A stretch of DNA of 27,556 nucleotides from Gammaproteobacteria bacterium (GTDB lineage Bacteria; Pseudomonadota; Gammaproteobacteria; Xanthomonadales; Wenzhouxiangellaceae), in NCBI GenBank assembly GCA_003561495.1, contig PWWM01000112.1:1-27556 (forward strand). The letters run 5' to 3'. The translations under genes and the position numbers were made by a program. Positions 16,210-24,143 of this stretch are shown here, in pieces. Within the stretch, counting starts at the first letter, position 1, and every line of letters begins with the position of its first letter. The notes below the pieces were generated by a model. It was not told the origin of the DNA. It made no database searches and saw only the letters and a list, made by a program, of their open reading frames with translations.

Positions 16210-16213
16210 GGGG

Positions 16214-17479
16214 TCAGGATTCAGGGGAGAGGGTGGCTCGTGTCTCGGCGATTCTTTTTGTTCGTTCGCGGTCCATGGCTTTGGCGATGGACTCGCCTTT
16301 CATGCCCTGGGATACGAACTGGGTAGCTTCAACGGATTGGGCGGCCTGGGCGGCCTTCCGCAAGTAGTCGGCCTGGGGATAGGGGGCATCTTCGCGGCCC
16401 AATCGACCTTGCGCATCACACTGGCAGGCCAACAGAAAGGGTTCGAGTCGTTCGGGGCGGCGGAAGAGATCCAGGCGTTTGAACAGCTTGAGCACGGTGC
16501 GCGGCTTCAATTCCAGCGCACGATGCGCATGCAGGTGAAACTCGCCGACCAGCAGGGCCAATTCCCGGCAATCATTGGGAATCGCCAGGCGTCGGCACAA
16601 TGACTCAATCGGAACCAGCCCACGCTTTTCGTGGCCTCGATGGGCCGGCCATTCGCTCGATGGCGTCAGGGCCTTGCCCAGGTCATGGACCAGGCAGGCA
16701 AAGCGCACCGGCAACTCCGCCCCGATGCGAGCGGCCTGATCCACCACCATCAAGGTATGGACGCCGGTGTCGATCTCGGGATGATAGCGAGCGGTTTGCG
16801 GCACACCGAACAGGGCATCGACTTCCGGCAGGATGACGTCCAGGGCGCCGACATCGCGCAGTACTTCAAAAAAGCGCGATGGTCGAGCCTGCATCAGGGC
16901 TTTTTTCATTTCCTGCCAGACCCTTTCGGGCACCAACTCATCGGCCTCACCGGCTGCAACCATGTTGCGACAAAGCTCAAGGGTCTCGGCAGCAATTTCG
17001 AAAGACTCAAAACGGGCAGCGAAGCGCGCCAGACGCAAGATCCTCACCGGGTCTTCGGCAAATGCGTCGGCGACATGCCGCAAAATGCCGTTTCTCAAAT
17101 CGTCATGTCCCCCGAAGGGATCAATAAGGCGGCCCTGAGCATCCACAGCCATGGCATTGACGGTCAGATCACGCCTGGCCAGATCATCTTTCAGAGAAAC
17201 ATCGGGGCCGGTGTGAAAGACAAAGCCATGGTAGCCCCGTCCCGACTTGCGCTCGGTGCGCGCCAGCGCGTATTCCTCACCGCTTCGAGGGTGTATGAAA
17301 ACCGGAAAATCGCGCCCGACCGGCTTGAAGCCACGCCGGACCATTTCGTCCGGCGTGGCGCCGACAATCACGAAATCACGATCCGGTGCTTCGATACCCA
17401 ACAAATGGTCACGGACTGAACCTCCGACCTGGTAACACTCCAGCCCCCGAATGCAGTCGTCGAGTTCAGGGCTCCTCAC
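16214..17479 (-). CDS. cca: Multifunctional CCA-adding enzyme with HD domain (tRNA nucleotidyltransferase)
   Basis: Cca adds or repairs the 3' CCA of tRNAs. The proteobacterial form carries an HD domain with phosphatase and 2',3'-cyclic phosphodiesterase activity. Visible blocks are CYQVGGSVRDHLLG at the N-terminus, DRDFVIVGATPDEM with the metal-binding DxD, RRDLTVNAMAVD, EDPVRILRLARFAARF, and the HD site FACLVHDLGKALTP with upstream HTLMVVDQA. About 421 residues, close to the E. coli protein. The GTG at 17479 is chosen because family members begin just before the VGGxVRD motif; the frame extends to 17602, but only into the neighbour. It overlaps that neighbour's stop by 14 nt, so the two are cotranscribed. 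The 3' end faces heptamer array D. Confidence 0.95.
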   Translation of the reverse strand: MRSPELDDCIRGLECYQVGGSVRDHLLGIEAPDRDFVIVGATPDEMVRRGFKPVGRDFPVFIHPRSGEEYALARTERKSGRGYHGFVFHTGPDVSLKDDLARRDLTVNAMAVDAQGRLIDPFGGHDDLRNGILRHVADAFAEDPVRILRLARFAARFESFEIAAETLELCRNMVAAGEADELVPERVWQEMKKALMQARPSRFFEVLRDVGALDVILPEVDALFGVPQTARYHPEIDTGVHTLMVVDQAARIGAELPVRFACLVHDLGKALTPSSEWPAHRGHEKRGLVPIESLCRRLAIPNDCRELALLVGEFHLHAHRALELKPRTVLKLFKRLDLFRRPERLEPFLLACQCDAQGRLGREDAPYPQADYLRKAAQAAQSVEATQFVSQGMKGESIAKAMDRERTKRIAETRATLSPES

Positions 17480-18431
17480 GGTCACCGCGGCGAGCCAGGC
17501 GTCGATATTTCTGGTAACGCGCCTGGCGATGCCCCGATTCCAGCCAGGTCGGCGCCAGTTGAGACAAGCCCCATGGCTGGATTCCGAGATCCAGAAGGCC
17601 ATTGTCGGTTGATACGCTATCGATTTTCAGGGACTTGAAGTTGTCACTGGAAAACGGCTTGCCAGGCACCAGATCAAAGACCAGCCCTTGCAGGCGACCC
17701 AGGAAATCGGGCAGACCGATGATCAGGCGCCTCAATCCGAGCTGATCACGAACCCACTCCACCAGCTCCTTCAGACTCCAGACCTCGGCACCACACAGCG
17801 TATAGGTTTTGCCGTTGCTATCCGGATCTTCCAGGTCACGAACAAAAGCTTCGGCGACATCACCGACATAAACCGGCGAAAAGCGCGCGTTGGGACGCGC
17901 CAGCGGCAATACCGGGCTGATCTTCAACAGGCCGGCAAACCGATTGACGAAGCTGTCGTCAGGCCCAAAAATGGTCGAAGGTTGAAAAATCGTGGCCTGC
18001 AGTTGACCCGAATCGACCGCAGTGCGAATCAGGGATTCCGCCGCGCCGCGGCTTTTCAGATAATGACTCTCACCCTGCCCGGCATTGAGCGAGCTCATCT
18101 GCAGGAGACGACCGACCTTCGCGGCTTCGCAGGCAATGACCAGTCGCTCGACCAGGTCCACGTGGACTCGCCGGAAACCCTTGCCCCCGAACCCTCGTTC
18201 ATTGAGTATGCCGACCAGATTGATGGCGACGTCGTGGCCTTCCAGGGCCTGGGTCAGCGATTCCAGATCATGGGGGTCGCATTGACTGATGGTGGTGCGC
18301 GGAACGATGCGCAGATGTCGGGCATCCTGCGCGTAACGGGTGCCGACCGTGATGTCATGGCCGGCTGCCGACAAGCGTCGGATCAGATGACCTCCGACAA
18401 AACCCGACCCTCCCAGAACAAAGACTTTCAT
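17466..18431 (-). CDS. NAD(P)-binding epimerase-like protein (NDUFA9/COG0702-like)
   Basis: The 321-residue protein begins MKVFVLGGSGFVGGHLIRRL, a Rossmann dinucleotide-binding loop (GxSGFVG). The pattern continues as in atypical extended short-chain dehydrogenases: DVAINLVGIL, LLQMSSLNAG, the ATIFQPSTIFGPDDSFVNRF block, and PVYVGDVAEAF. The usual catalytic YxxxK is represented by YLKSRGAAESL. Family members resemble the NDUFA9 accessory subunit of complex I or NAD-dependent epimerases; in bacteria their role is mostly unknown. It lies between slt and cca on the same strand. The intergenic space to slt is 41 nt and it overlaps the cca start, so an operon is likely. Confidence 0.88.
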   Translation of the reverse strand: MKVFVLGGSGFVGGHLIRRLSAAGHDITVGTRYAQDARHLRIVPRTTISQCDPHDLESLTQALEGHDVAINLVGILNERGFGGKGFRRVHVDLVERLVIACEAAKVGRLLQMSSLNAGQGESHYLKSRGAAESLIRTAVDSGQLQATIFQPSTIFGPDDSFVNRFAGLLKISPVLPLARPNARFSPVYVGDVAEAFVRDLEDPDSNGKTYTLCGAEVWSLKELVEWVRDQLGLRRLIIGLPDFLGRLQGLVFDLVPGKPFSSDNFKSLKIDSVSTDNGLLDLGIQPWGLSQLAPTWLESGHRQARYQKYRRLARRGDREEP

Positions 18432-18472
18432 GACAACCTGATTTCCGTATCCAAAGGCATTGACCGGTTATT

Positions 18473-20452
18473 TTACCGCATGCCGGCACAACCGAACCCC
18501 TGACCATTCAGGCGGGCATCATCGCCCAGCAGGGTTTTTCGCAATACGGTGGGCTCTCGGTCCATTTTCCATTCATAAATGGTGGCAAACGCCAGCACCC
18601 GGGGCACATAATCGCGAGTTTCGAAAAACGGCAACGTTTCCAGCCAGACATCGGGATCGCCAAGCGGTCGCGTATCCAGCCACCGTGCCACTGCATTGAT
18701 GCCGGCATTGTAGGCGGCGGCAACATGAATCCACTGGCCGTCATAGCGCTGCTCCAGCTCAGCCAGGTGGGCGATTCCGAGGGCGATATTGATTTCGGGG
18801 TTCATCAGATCAGCGGCGTTGCGGTAGGTCAGGCCATTGCGTTGCGCCACGGCGGCCGCCGTCGACGGCATCAATTGCAGCAAACCGCGCGCTCCGGCCG
18901 GCGACAGGGCATCAATCTGCATGGCCGACTCGGCTCGCATCAAGCCGTAGACCAAAGCCGGTTCAACCCGCCAGCGCTGACTGGCGCTGGCCACTCGACC
19001 CCTCTCGACCATGGGAAAACGCCAGGGATAGGCCTGCAGTCGTCCATTGTTGGCCAGGGCGCTGATTGCCCGGTCATGCCACTCCTGACCGGCCGCCAGC
19101 AAGGCCGCCTGGTCCAGCTCGGCATGGCTCATCCGGCGAGACACCCGGATCCAGGTGCGTCGAGCATGATGGTACAGGCCGACCCGCTGGAGCTCCATCG
19201 CCCGCTCGAATTCAGCATCACGCATCAGCCGGCGCTGGATGGCGGGATCTGCCGTAATCTCTTCATTGCACAGGGTCAGATCCTGTCCCAGGCGACTGGC
19301 CGCCAGAAAACCGTAGTAATTGGGTTCGGCCGCCAGCGAAGTAAAAGCCACCAATGCCTCGGGGCGACCCATTTCGGCCAGCGCCCGACCCCGCCAGTAG
19401 CGCCATCTTCCCTGGGCCTGCTCAGTCAGATCCATGGCCTGAATGGACGCCAACACCTCGCGCCATTGGCCGTGGGCCATGGCCGCGCGGGCGCGCCATT
19501 CCAGCATCTGCTGATCAATTGCCTGCTCAGGCAGTGCATCAATGACTTCCGGGGCCTGCTGTTCCAGGGCAACGGCCATGTACAGGGCGATTTCGCGCTC
19601 GATGGTCGCAATGTCCTGATCAGACCAGTCGAATCGCCGCTTGAGCGGTGACCACAACCGTTGCGCGCGTTCCCAGTCACTGCGAGCCAGCCGCTGCAGA
19701 CCGGATTGCATGATGGAGCGCGCCTGGTCATGATCAGGCCACTGCCGGGCCTCCCGCAATGATTGCTGCGGACGTGCCTGCATGCTCAGCCACAGCTCCG
19801 CCCAGTGGCGCTGGTCTCTGTCGAGGTAGCGGCGCAAGTAGCGAGCCAGGCCATCCTGGCCACCCGACAAGGCCAGATGGAATCGGCGCCAGGCCTGTTG
19901 ATCGGTCGGGTACCCCTGACTTCTCCACCAATTGAACAACGGATCACAGGCCGAATCCTGGGAATGCCCGACCAGCCACAGCCGTTCGGCCCGCTCGATC
20001 AGGTCGCGGGTTCGCCCAGCTTCGAGATCCGCCCTTCCCAGGTAGCATTGCACTCGGATATCCGTGGCGTTACGCCCATGTCGGATCAGCGTTTCGAATT
20101 CGCCGCGTCGGCCCAGACTGCGCAACCAGGCCGTCTCCAGTGACGCCGCGAACGACCAATCCCGGTAGCGCGCCAGAAACTGCTCCATGACGGTCTCGGG
20201 CACCTGATCGATTCGCTGTCGCAGCAACTCGAATTCCAGGTACGGGCGAATCGGGTAGTCACCCAATCTGGAAATCGCATCCAGCGTGGCGGCCTGGTCG
20301 CCTCGACCGGCAGCCGCCCAGCCCTCCCGAAAGATTTCGCGCTGCGTTTCGAGATCGGTGGCGACGCCGCTATCGGATTCAGCACCCGCACCAGTGGCGC
20401 CCAGCCCGAGTAAACAAGCCAGAATCCAGCTTTTTAATAATTTGCTTGCCAT
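18473..20452 (-). CDS. slt: Soluble lytic murein transglycosylase, Slt70-like
   Basis: This 659-residue exported enzyme cleaves peptidoglycan glycan strands to 1,6-anhydro products. A signal peptide (MASKLLKSWILACLLGLGA, cut near GAGA) is followed by a long helical superhelical domain (about residues 30-480) as in the doughnut of Slt70. The C-terminal SLT domain reads VEPALVYGLMRAESAMQ, with the catalytic Glu near residue 508. Then come SPAGARGLLQLMP, NPEINIALGIAHL and HVAAAYNAGINAVARWL. All active-site motifs are intact and the length agrees with E. coli Slt (645). It is the first gene of the minus-strand run to the NAD(P)-binding protein and cca, and it diverges from the TauE/SafE gene with 59 nt between them. 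Confidence 0.95.
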   Translation of the reverse strand: MASKLLKSWILACLLGLGATGAGAESDSGVATDLETQREIFREGWAAAGRGDQAATLDAISRLGDYPIRPYLEFELLRQRIDQVPETVMEQFLARYRDWSFAASLETAWLRSLGRRGEFETLIRHGRNATDIRVQCYLGRADLEAGRTRDLIERAERLWLVGHSQDSACDPLFNWWRSQGYPTDQQAWRRFHLALSGGQDGLARYLRRYLDRDQRHWAELWLSMQARPQQSLREARQWPDHDQARSIMQSGLQRLARSDWERAQRLWSPLKRRFDWSDQDIATIEREIALYMAVALEQQAPEVIDALPEQAIDQQMLEWRARAAMAHGQWREVLASIQAMDLTEQAQGRWRYWRGRALAEMGRPEALVAFTSLAAEPNYYGFLAASRLGQDLTLCNEEITADPAIQRRLMRDAEFERAMELQRVGLYHHARRTWIRVSRRMSHAELDQAALLAAGQEWHDRAISALANNGRLQAYPWRFPMVERGRVASASQRWRVEPALVYGLMRAESAMQIDALSPAGARGLLQLMPSTAAAVAQRNGLTYRNAADLMNPEINIALGIAHLAELEQRYDGQWIHVAAAYNAGINAVARWLDTRPLGDPDVWLETLPFFETRDYVPRVLAFATIYEWKMDREPTVLRKTLLGDDARLNGQGFGCAGMR

Positions 20453-20482
20453 TGCAACCGCGACTACTCCAACATGAAAAGC

Positions 20483-20511
20483 ATGATGCGCTGTTTAGAA
20501 AGATTCGACAA
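20483..20511 (-). promoter_or_regulatory. Candidate slt promoter
   Basis: Minus strand: TTGTCG (20511-20506), 17-nt spacer, CATCAT (20488-20483), each matching consensus at four of six positions. It would start transcription about 24 nt before the slt ATG. It abuts the proposed start of the divergent permease gene. Confidence 0.25.
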
Positions 20512-21297
20512 GTGTTGCTGACGCTGCTGGCCCTGGTCTTGATTGGCCTGATCGCCGGTATTCTGGCCGGCCTGCTGGGCATTGGCGGCGGTCTGGTCAT
20601 CGTGCCGGCACTGACCTTCATCCTGGTGACCCTGAGCGCTCCGATGGAGATTGCCGTGCCCATGGCAGTGGCCACTTCCCTGGCCACCATGCTGCTGACC
20701 TCGGCCAGCGCCATATGGTTCCATGACCGTCGCGGAGGCGTAGATTGGCCCTGCGTGATTCGCCTCGGTCCGGCCGTGGGCGTCGGGGCTGCGCTCGGCG
20801 CCTGGTTGGCAGTCTGGATGCCCGGCGAGATGCTGGCGCGGGTTTTCGCCGTGATCGCCGGACTGATCGGGTTGCGCATGGTGCTGGCGGCCTCGACTTC
20901 GACCCGTTCGCGCGAGCCGTTTCCGCGCGCGTGGTGGCTGCTTGGACCGGGGATCGGCGCCATTTCGGCCATGATCGGTATCGGTGGAGGCAGCTTCAAC
21001 GTGCCCTATCTGGCGCGCAATGGCTATCCCATGGTGCGTGCGGTAGCCATCGCCTCGACCTGCGGATGGCCGATTGCCCTGGGTGGGGTCGCCGGTTTTA
21101 TCGTGCTGGGATGGGGCCAGGAACTCTGGGAAGCCAGCCTGGGCTATCTGTATCTGCCCGGAGTGATCACGATTGGTCTGTTCGGCATGCTGGGGGCGCC
21201 GCTGGGGGTGGCGCTGGCTCACCGTCTGCCGGCTACCCGACTGCGACGGGTGTTTGGCGTGGTGCTGATTCTAGTCGCCGTGCGTATGGCCTGGTAG
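20512..21297 (+). CDS. TauE/SafE-family membrane permease (sulfite/anion exporter type)
   Basis: With a GTG start at 20512 the protein has 261 residues and starts in a hydrophobic helix. The frame continues upstream to 20446, but only by reading antisense to the slt start. TauE/SafE marks are the N-terminal GLIAGILAGLLGIGGGLVIVPAL and the repeat-related second half GAISAMIGIGGGSFNVPYL. About eight transmembrane segments are likely. The family (DUF81) exports or imports sulfite, sulfoacetate or other organosulfur anions, and the substrate cannot be read from the sequence. A second possible start is the TTG at 20515. AGAAAG upstream is a weak ribosome site. Its last 27 nt overlap the 3' end of the convergent EEP gene. 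Confidence 0.9.
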   Translation: MLLTLLALVLIGLIAGILAGLLGIGGGLVIVPALTFILVTLSAPMEIAVPMAVATSLATMLLTSASAIWFHDRRGGVDWPCVIRLGPAVGVGAALGAWLAVWMPGEMLARVFAVIAGLIGLRMVLAASTSTRSREPFPRAWWLLGPGIGAISAMIGIGGGSFNVPYLARNGYPMVRAVAIASTCGWPIALGGVAGFIVLGWGQELWEASLGYLYLPGVITIGLFGMLGAPLGVALAHRLPATRLRRVFGVVLILVAVRMAW

Positions 21298-22056
21298 GTT
21301 GACGTCCTCGTCAATATTGATCGTCATGGCCAGGGGCAAATGGTCCGAGTAGCTGACCGGCAATACATCGAGCGCAGCCACATCCATGTCCGGCGAGATC
21401 AGAATGTGGTCAATGCCGCGCTGCGGGTCCCAGGACGGAAACGTCAGAATGTCACGCGTGGGAATGATCAAGCCGGCGCGGTCACAGAAGCTTTTCAACT
21501 CGCGTGAGCCGGGGCCGGTGTTGAGGTCTCCCATGACCACCAGGTGGGGATACTCGCGAATCAGGTCGGCGACATACCCCAGTTGCTGGGAACGGGCTCG
21601 CCGACCCAGCGCCAGGTGCAGGACCACCAGCCAGAGCGCTTTCGGGCCTTCACCGTAGCGTGCCACCATGGCGCCGCGACCGGGAATGGCCCCGGGCAGT
21701 CGATGCTCCTCGACCAGACTGGGCTCGATCCTGCTGAGCAGACCATTACCGGCATGGGCCAGCACACCGACCTTGCGGTTGCCCTGGTGATTCCAGTACG
21801 GGAAACGGGCATGGGTGGCCAGATACTTGGCCTGATTGAGAAAGCCCGAACGCAGACTGCCACAATCGACCTCCTGCAAGGCGACGATGTCGAATTCGGC
21901 GACCAGCTCGGATATCGCATCCAGGTTGGCCACCCGCTGGTTGTTCGGCAGAACCTGGCGCCAACTCTTGGTCAGGTACTCACGATACTTGCCCGTGGTC
22001 GTGCCCGCCTGGATGTTGTAGCTCAGCAGCTTGAGCTGCCGTGAGGGATTCGACAC
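21271..22056 (-). CDS. Endonuclease/exonuclease/phosphatase-family protein
   Basis: The 261-residue protein belongs to the EEP (DNase I-like) superfamily: LKLLSYNIQAG holds the early Asn, VALQEVDCG the metal-binding Glu, and VVLHLALG a central His. VVMGDLNTGPGSREL supplies the catalytic Asp and Asn, GIDHILIS the late Asp-His, and YSDHLPLAM the final catalytic His. All catalytic residues are therefore present. No signal peptide is visible. The start is GTG at 22056 with TGAGG just upstream, overlapping the dsbA stop, so translation is probably coupled to dsbA. The same gene follows dsbA in Pseudomonas as I recall. Substrate (nucleic acid, phospholipid or other phosphoester) unknown. Overlaps the convergent permease gene by 27 nt. 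Confidence 0.9.
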   Translation of the reverse strand: MSNPSRQLKLLSYNIQAGTTTGKYREYLTKSWRQVLPNNQRVANLDAISELVAEFDIVALQEVDCGSLRSGFLNQAKYLATHARFPYWNHQGNRKVGVLAHAGNGLLSRIEPSLVEEHRLPGAIPGRGAMVARYGEGPKALWLVVLHLALGRRARSQQLGYVADLIREYPHLVVMGDLNTGPGSRELKSFCDRAGLIIPTRDILTFPSWDPQRGIDHILISPDMDVAALDVLPVSYSDHLPLAMTINIDEDVNLPGHTHGD

Positions 22057-22062
22057 GAGGCC

Positions 22063-22752
22063 TCAGGAATCGGCTGACACGTCGGCAGCTTGTTCCTCGT
22101 CTCCGGCCGGTCCTTCCTGGTCATTCAGACCCAGCGCTTCGGCTTCCTTGTCCACCAGGTAATCAATGGCTGTCAACATCTGCTCAAAAGAATCGAAGCT
22201 GCCCGGCGTGATCCGCCAGCGGCCCTGGACAACGACTGTCGGGGTCTGGCGAATACCATAACGTTGCACATCACTGCGATTGCGACGCATGCGCGAGTCA
22301 ACCGCGAACGACTGGGCAGTGTTGATGAATGACTCGGTGGTGACATCGAAATCGGTGTAAATGGCAGCAATGTCCTCGAAGTTTCGAATCGTGCGACCCT
22401 CGCGATGCAAGGCATCGAAAACGGCCTGGTGGGCATCGTCACCCAGCCCCATCACCTCAGCGGTGTAGTAAGCGCGGGCGAACAGATCCCAGCCACGCTG
22501 CAAACCGATCGGCAGTCGCTTGAATTCGACATAATCGGGCTGGCGGGCTTCCCAGCCCTTGATGTGGGGCAGGAACGTGTTACAGGCCGGACAGGGATAG
22601 GCGAAAGCCTCAATGACCTGAACTCGATCATCCGGGGTGCTGACCGGGGTTCCGATGGCCTGATAGTGGGTCCCTTCCTCGAAAGACTCGGCCACAGCCG
22701 TCAGGCTGAACATCCACAGGGCGGCAATGGCAATAATGGCGTTTCTGGTCAT
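22063..22752 (-). CDS. dsbA: Thiol:disulfide interchange protein DsbA, CPAC active site
   Basis: DsbA introduces disulfides into periplasmic proteins. From the ATG at 22752 (AGGATC 7 nt upstream) the 229-residue precursor has a signal peptide (MTRNAIIAIAALWMFSLTAVA, then ESF). The thioredoxin-fold active site is FAYPCPACNTFLPHI and the cis-Pro loop is RQTPTVVV. The dipeptide between the cysteines is Pro-Ala instead of the Pro-His of E. coli DsbA, which should change the redox potential. The C-terminus after the last helix is an acidic tail of about 25 residues (EGPAGDEEQ...), not usual for DsbA. An alternative ATG at 22782 would put ten residues before the signal peptide. It follows the cytochrome c4 gene and couples to the EEP gene. 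Confidence 0.95.
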   Translation of the reverse strand: MTRNAIIAIAALWMFSLTAVAESFEEGTHYQAIGTPVSTPDDRVQVIEAFAYPCPACNTFLPHIKGWEARQPDYVEFKRLPIGLQRGWDLFARAYYTAEVMGLGDDAHQAVFDALHREGRTIRNFEDIAAIYTDFDVTTESFINTAQSFAVDSRMRRNRSDVQRYGIRQTPTVVVQGRWRITPGSFDSFEQMLTAIDYLVDKEAEALGLNDQEGPAGDEEQAADVSADS

Positions 22753-22766
22753 TGATAAAGATCCTG

Positions 22767-22795
22767 ATCCTAGGGTTGTCATACAGACCGGTCAA
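22767..22795 (-). promoter_or_regulatory. Candidate dsbA promoter
   Basis: Minus strand TTGACC (22795-22790), exactly 17 nt, TAGGAT (22772-22767). A start about 7 nt later would fall inside the AGGATC ribosome site, leaving almost no leader. The match is good but the geometry is awkward; the gene may instead be read from the cytochrome c4 transcript. Confidence 0.3.
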
Positions 22796-22828
22796 GCGAC
22801 CCATCGGTTCCGCAAGATGAACTGCCGG

Positions 22829-23446
22829 TCACGGCCTGGCTCGATACAGTCCCTCAATATAGGAACTGACAGCGTTGATCTCCTCATCGGTCAGCCGTGC
22901 CGCCACACCCACCATCATGGCGCTGAACGGATCATCATCACCGTTGGTCTCTCCACCACGGTAACGCTGCAATCGATCAGCGGTGTAATCGGCATGCTGG
23001 GCGCGAATCAGCGGATAGTAGGCACCCGGAATGCCCTCGCCGGAGGGGCCATGACAAGCCGCACAGGCCGGCACGCCGGTCTCACGATTGCCATCGTGGT
23101 AGATCCGCTGACCCAGTTCCACCAGCTCTTCATCGGCCACACCGGGTTGCAGGGTCTGTTCGGCATAAAACGCGGCAATATCGGCAATATCCTGGTCACT
23201 CAAATCCATGACCATGGGATACATTTCCGGGATATCACGCACCTGATCGCGAACCATGCGAGTCTGGCGCGCCGCATAATCGGCGTGCTGACCGGCCAGC
23301 TTGGGCCACTCGGGAATTTCACTGTTTCCATCCATGCCGTGGCAGGCAGCACAGACGGCTGATTTCTGCTCGCCGGCTTCCGGGTCACCGACCGCAACGG
23401 CCATCATTGGCGCCAGGGCCAGCAGCATCACCATGAATCGAGGCAT
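22829..23446 (-). CDS. Diheme cytochrome c4-like protein
   Basis: The 205-residue precursor starts MPRFMVMLLALAPMMAVAVG, an export signal. Two heme-binding motifs of identical type follow, CAACHG near residue 32 and CAACHG near residue 130, each starting one half of a tandem c-type cytochrome. Downstream Met residues (YPMVMDLS in the first half, FSAMMVGVAARL in the second) are the likely axial ligands. This is the cytochrome c4 pattern: a periplasmic electron carrier to terminal oxidases. The ATG at 23446 is preferred over a TTG at 23473 because it directly begins the signal peptide. The pair with the divergent engB, and dsbA downstream, matches Pseudomonas order as I remember it. Confidence 0.92.
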   Translation of the reverse strand: MPRFMVMLLALAPMMAVAVGDPEAGEQKSAVCAACHGMDGNSEIPEWPKLAGQHADYAARQTRMVRDQVRDIPEMYPMVMDLSDQDIADIAAFYAEQTLQPGVADEELVELGQRIYHDGNRETGVPACAACHGPSGEGIPGAYYPLIRAQHADYTADRLQRYRGGETNGDDDPFSAMMVGVAARLTDEEINAVSSYIEGLYRARP

Positions 23447-23479
23447 TTTCCGTGGTACTCCATGCAAGGTCAAGTAACC

Positions 23480-23512
23480 TGATATTATCGCCTGTTCTTG
23501 ACGTCCAATCCA
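23480..23512. promoter_or_regulatory. Overlapping divergent promoter elements for engB and cytochrome c4
   Basis: Plus strand: TG at 23480-23481, one base, then TATTAT (23483-23488), an extended -10 for engB with a leader near 22 nt. Minus strand: TGGATT (23512-23507), 17 nt, GATAAT (23489-23484) for the cytochrome gene. Both -10 boxes use the same near-palindromic GATATTATC, so the polymerases would exclude each other. Confidence 0.35.
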
Positions 23513-23516
23513 GTCC

Positions 23517-24143
23517 GTGAACCCGATTGTAGCCCTGCTTCAGCGCGCAGAATACCTTGACAGTGTCCACACGCGCTCACAATTGCCTCCGGATCAGGGG
23601 GTCGAGGTGGCCATTGCCGGCCGATCAAACGCCGGAAAATCGAGCCTGATCAATCGCCTGTGCCGGCAAAAGAGCCTGGCAAGGACCAGCCGCACCCCCG
23701 GCCGAACCCGTCAATTGGTCTTTTTCCGGCTTGACGAGCAACGCCATCTGGTCGATCTGCCCGGCTATGGCTATGCCCGGGTCAGTGGAGACCTCAAGCG
23801 TCACTGGAAAGGCCTCATTCAAACCTATCTGGATCGGCGTGAAGCCCTGATCGGCCTGGTCGTGGTCATGGATATTCGCCATCCGCTCAAAGAATCCGAC
23901 ATCGAATTGATCGAGTGGGCCGGGTCCAGGGGCCTGGCCCTGCACCTGGTCCTGACCAAAGCCGACAAGCTCGGACGCGGCAAGCAGAACGAGGCCTTGA
24001 TGGCGGTGCGAAAGCGAATCGACGAACGGGTCGGGGTGCAGGTCTTCTCGGCCACCAGCGGCCAGGGCCTGGGCGAACTTGAAAACGTGATGACCGAGTG
24101 GTTCAGTCAATTCCCCGGGGAGACGGATAACCCGGGCCAGTAA
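23517..24143 (+). CDS. engB: Ribosome biogenesis GTPase EngB/YsxC/YihA
   Basis: EngB helps mature the large ribosomal subunit. The 208-residue protein has G1 AGRSNAGKSSLIN (about residues 34-46), the G2 region RTSRTPGRTRQ, G3 DLPGYGYA, the G4 motif TKAD (VLTKADKLGRG), and a G5 region near FSATSGQGL. This is the full TRAFAC EngB set, and the length is typical. The start is GTG at 23517; no strong ribosome site precedes it. It diverges from the cytochrome c4 gene and its last 37 nt overlap the convergent PilZ gene, so the extreme C-terminus (PGETDNPGQ) is read from both strands. Confidence 0.96.
   Translation: MNPIVALLQRAEYLDSVHTRSQLPPDQGVEVAIAGRSNAGKSSLINRLCRQKSLARTSRTPGRTRQLVFFRLDEQRHLVDLPGYGYARVSGDLKRHWKGLIQTYLDRREALIGLVVVMDIRHPLKESDIELIEWAGSRGLALHLVLTKADKLGRGKQNEALMAVRKRIDERVGVQVFSATSGQGLGELENVMTEWFSQFPGETDNPGQ

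Noticed and set aside
17480..17602. N-terminal extension of Cca
   Set aside because: It overlaps the upstream gene, and family members begin just before the VGGxVRD motif.
18725..19651. 308-codon plus-strand frame opposite slt
   Set aside because: Shadow of the Slt superhelical domain; no start signal or family features.
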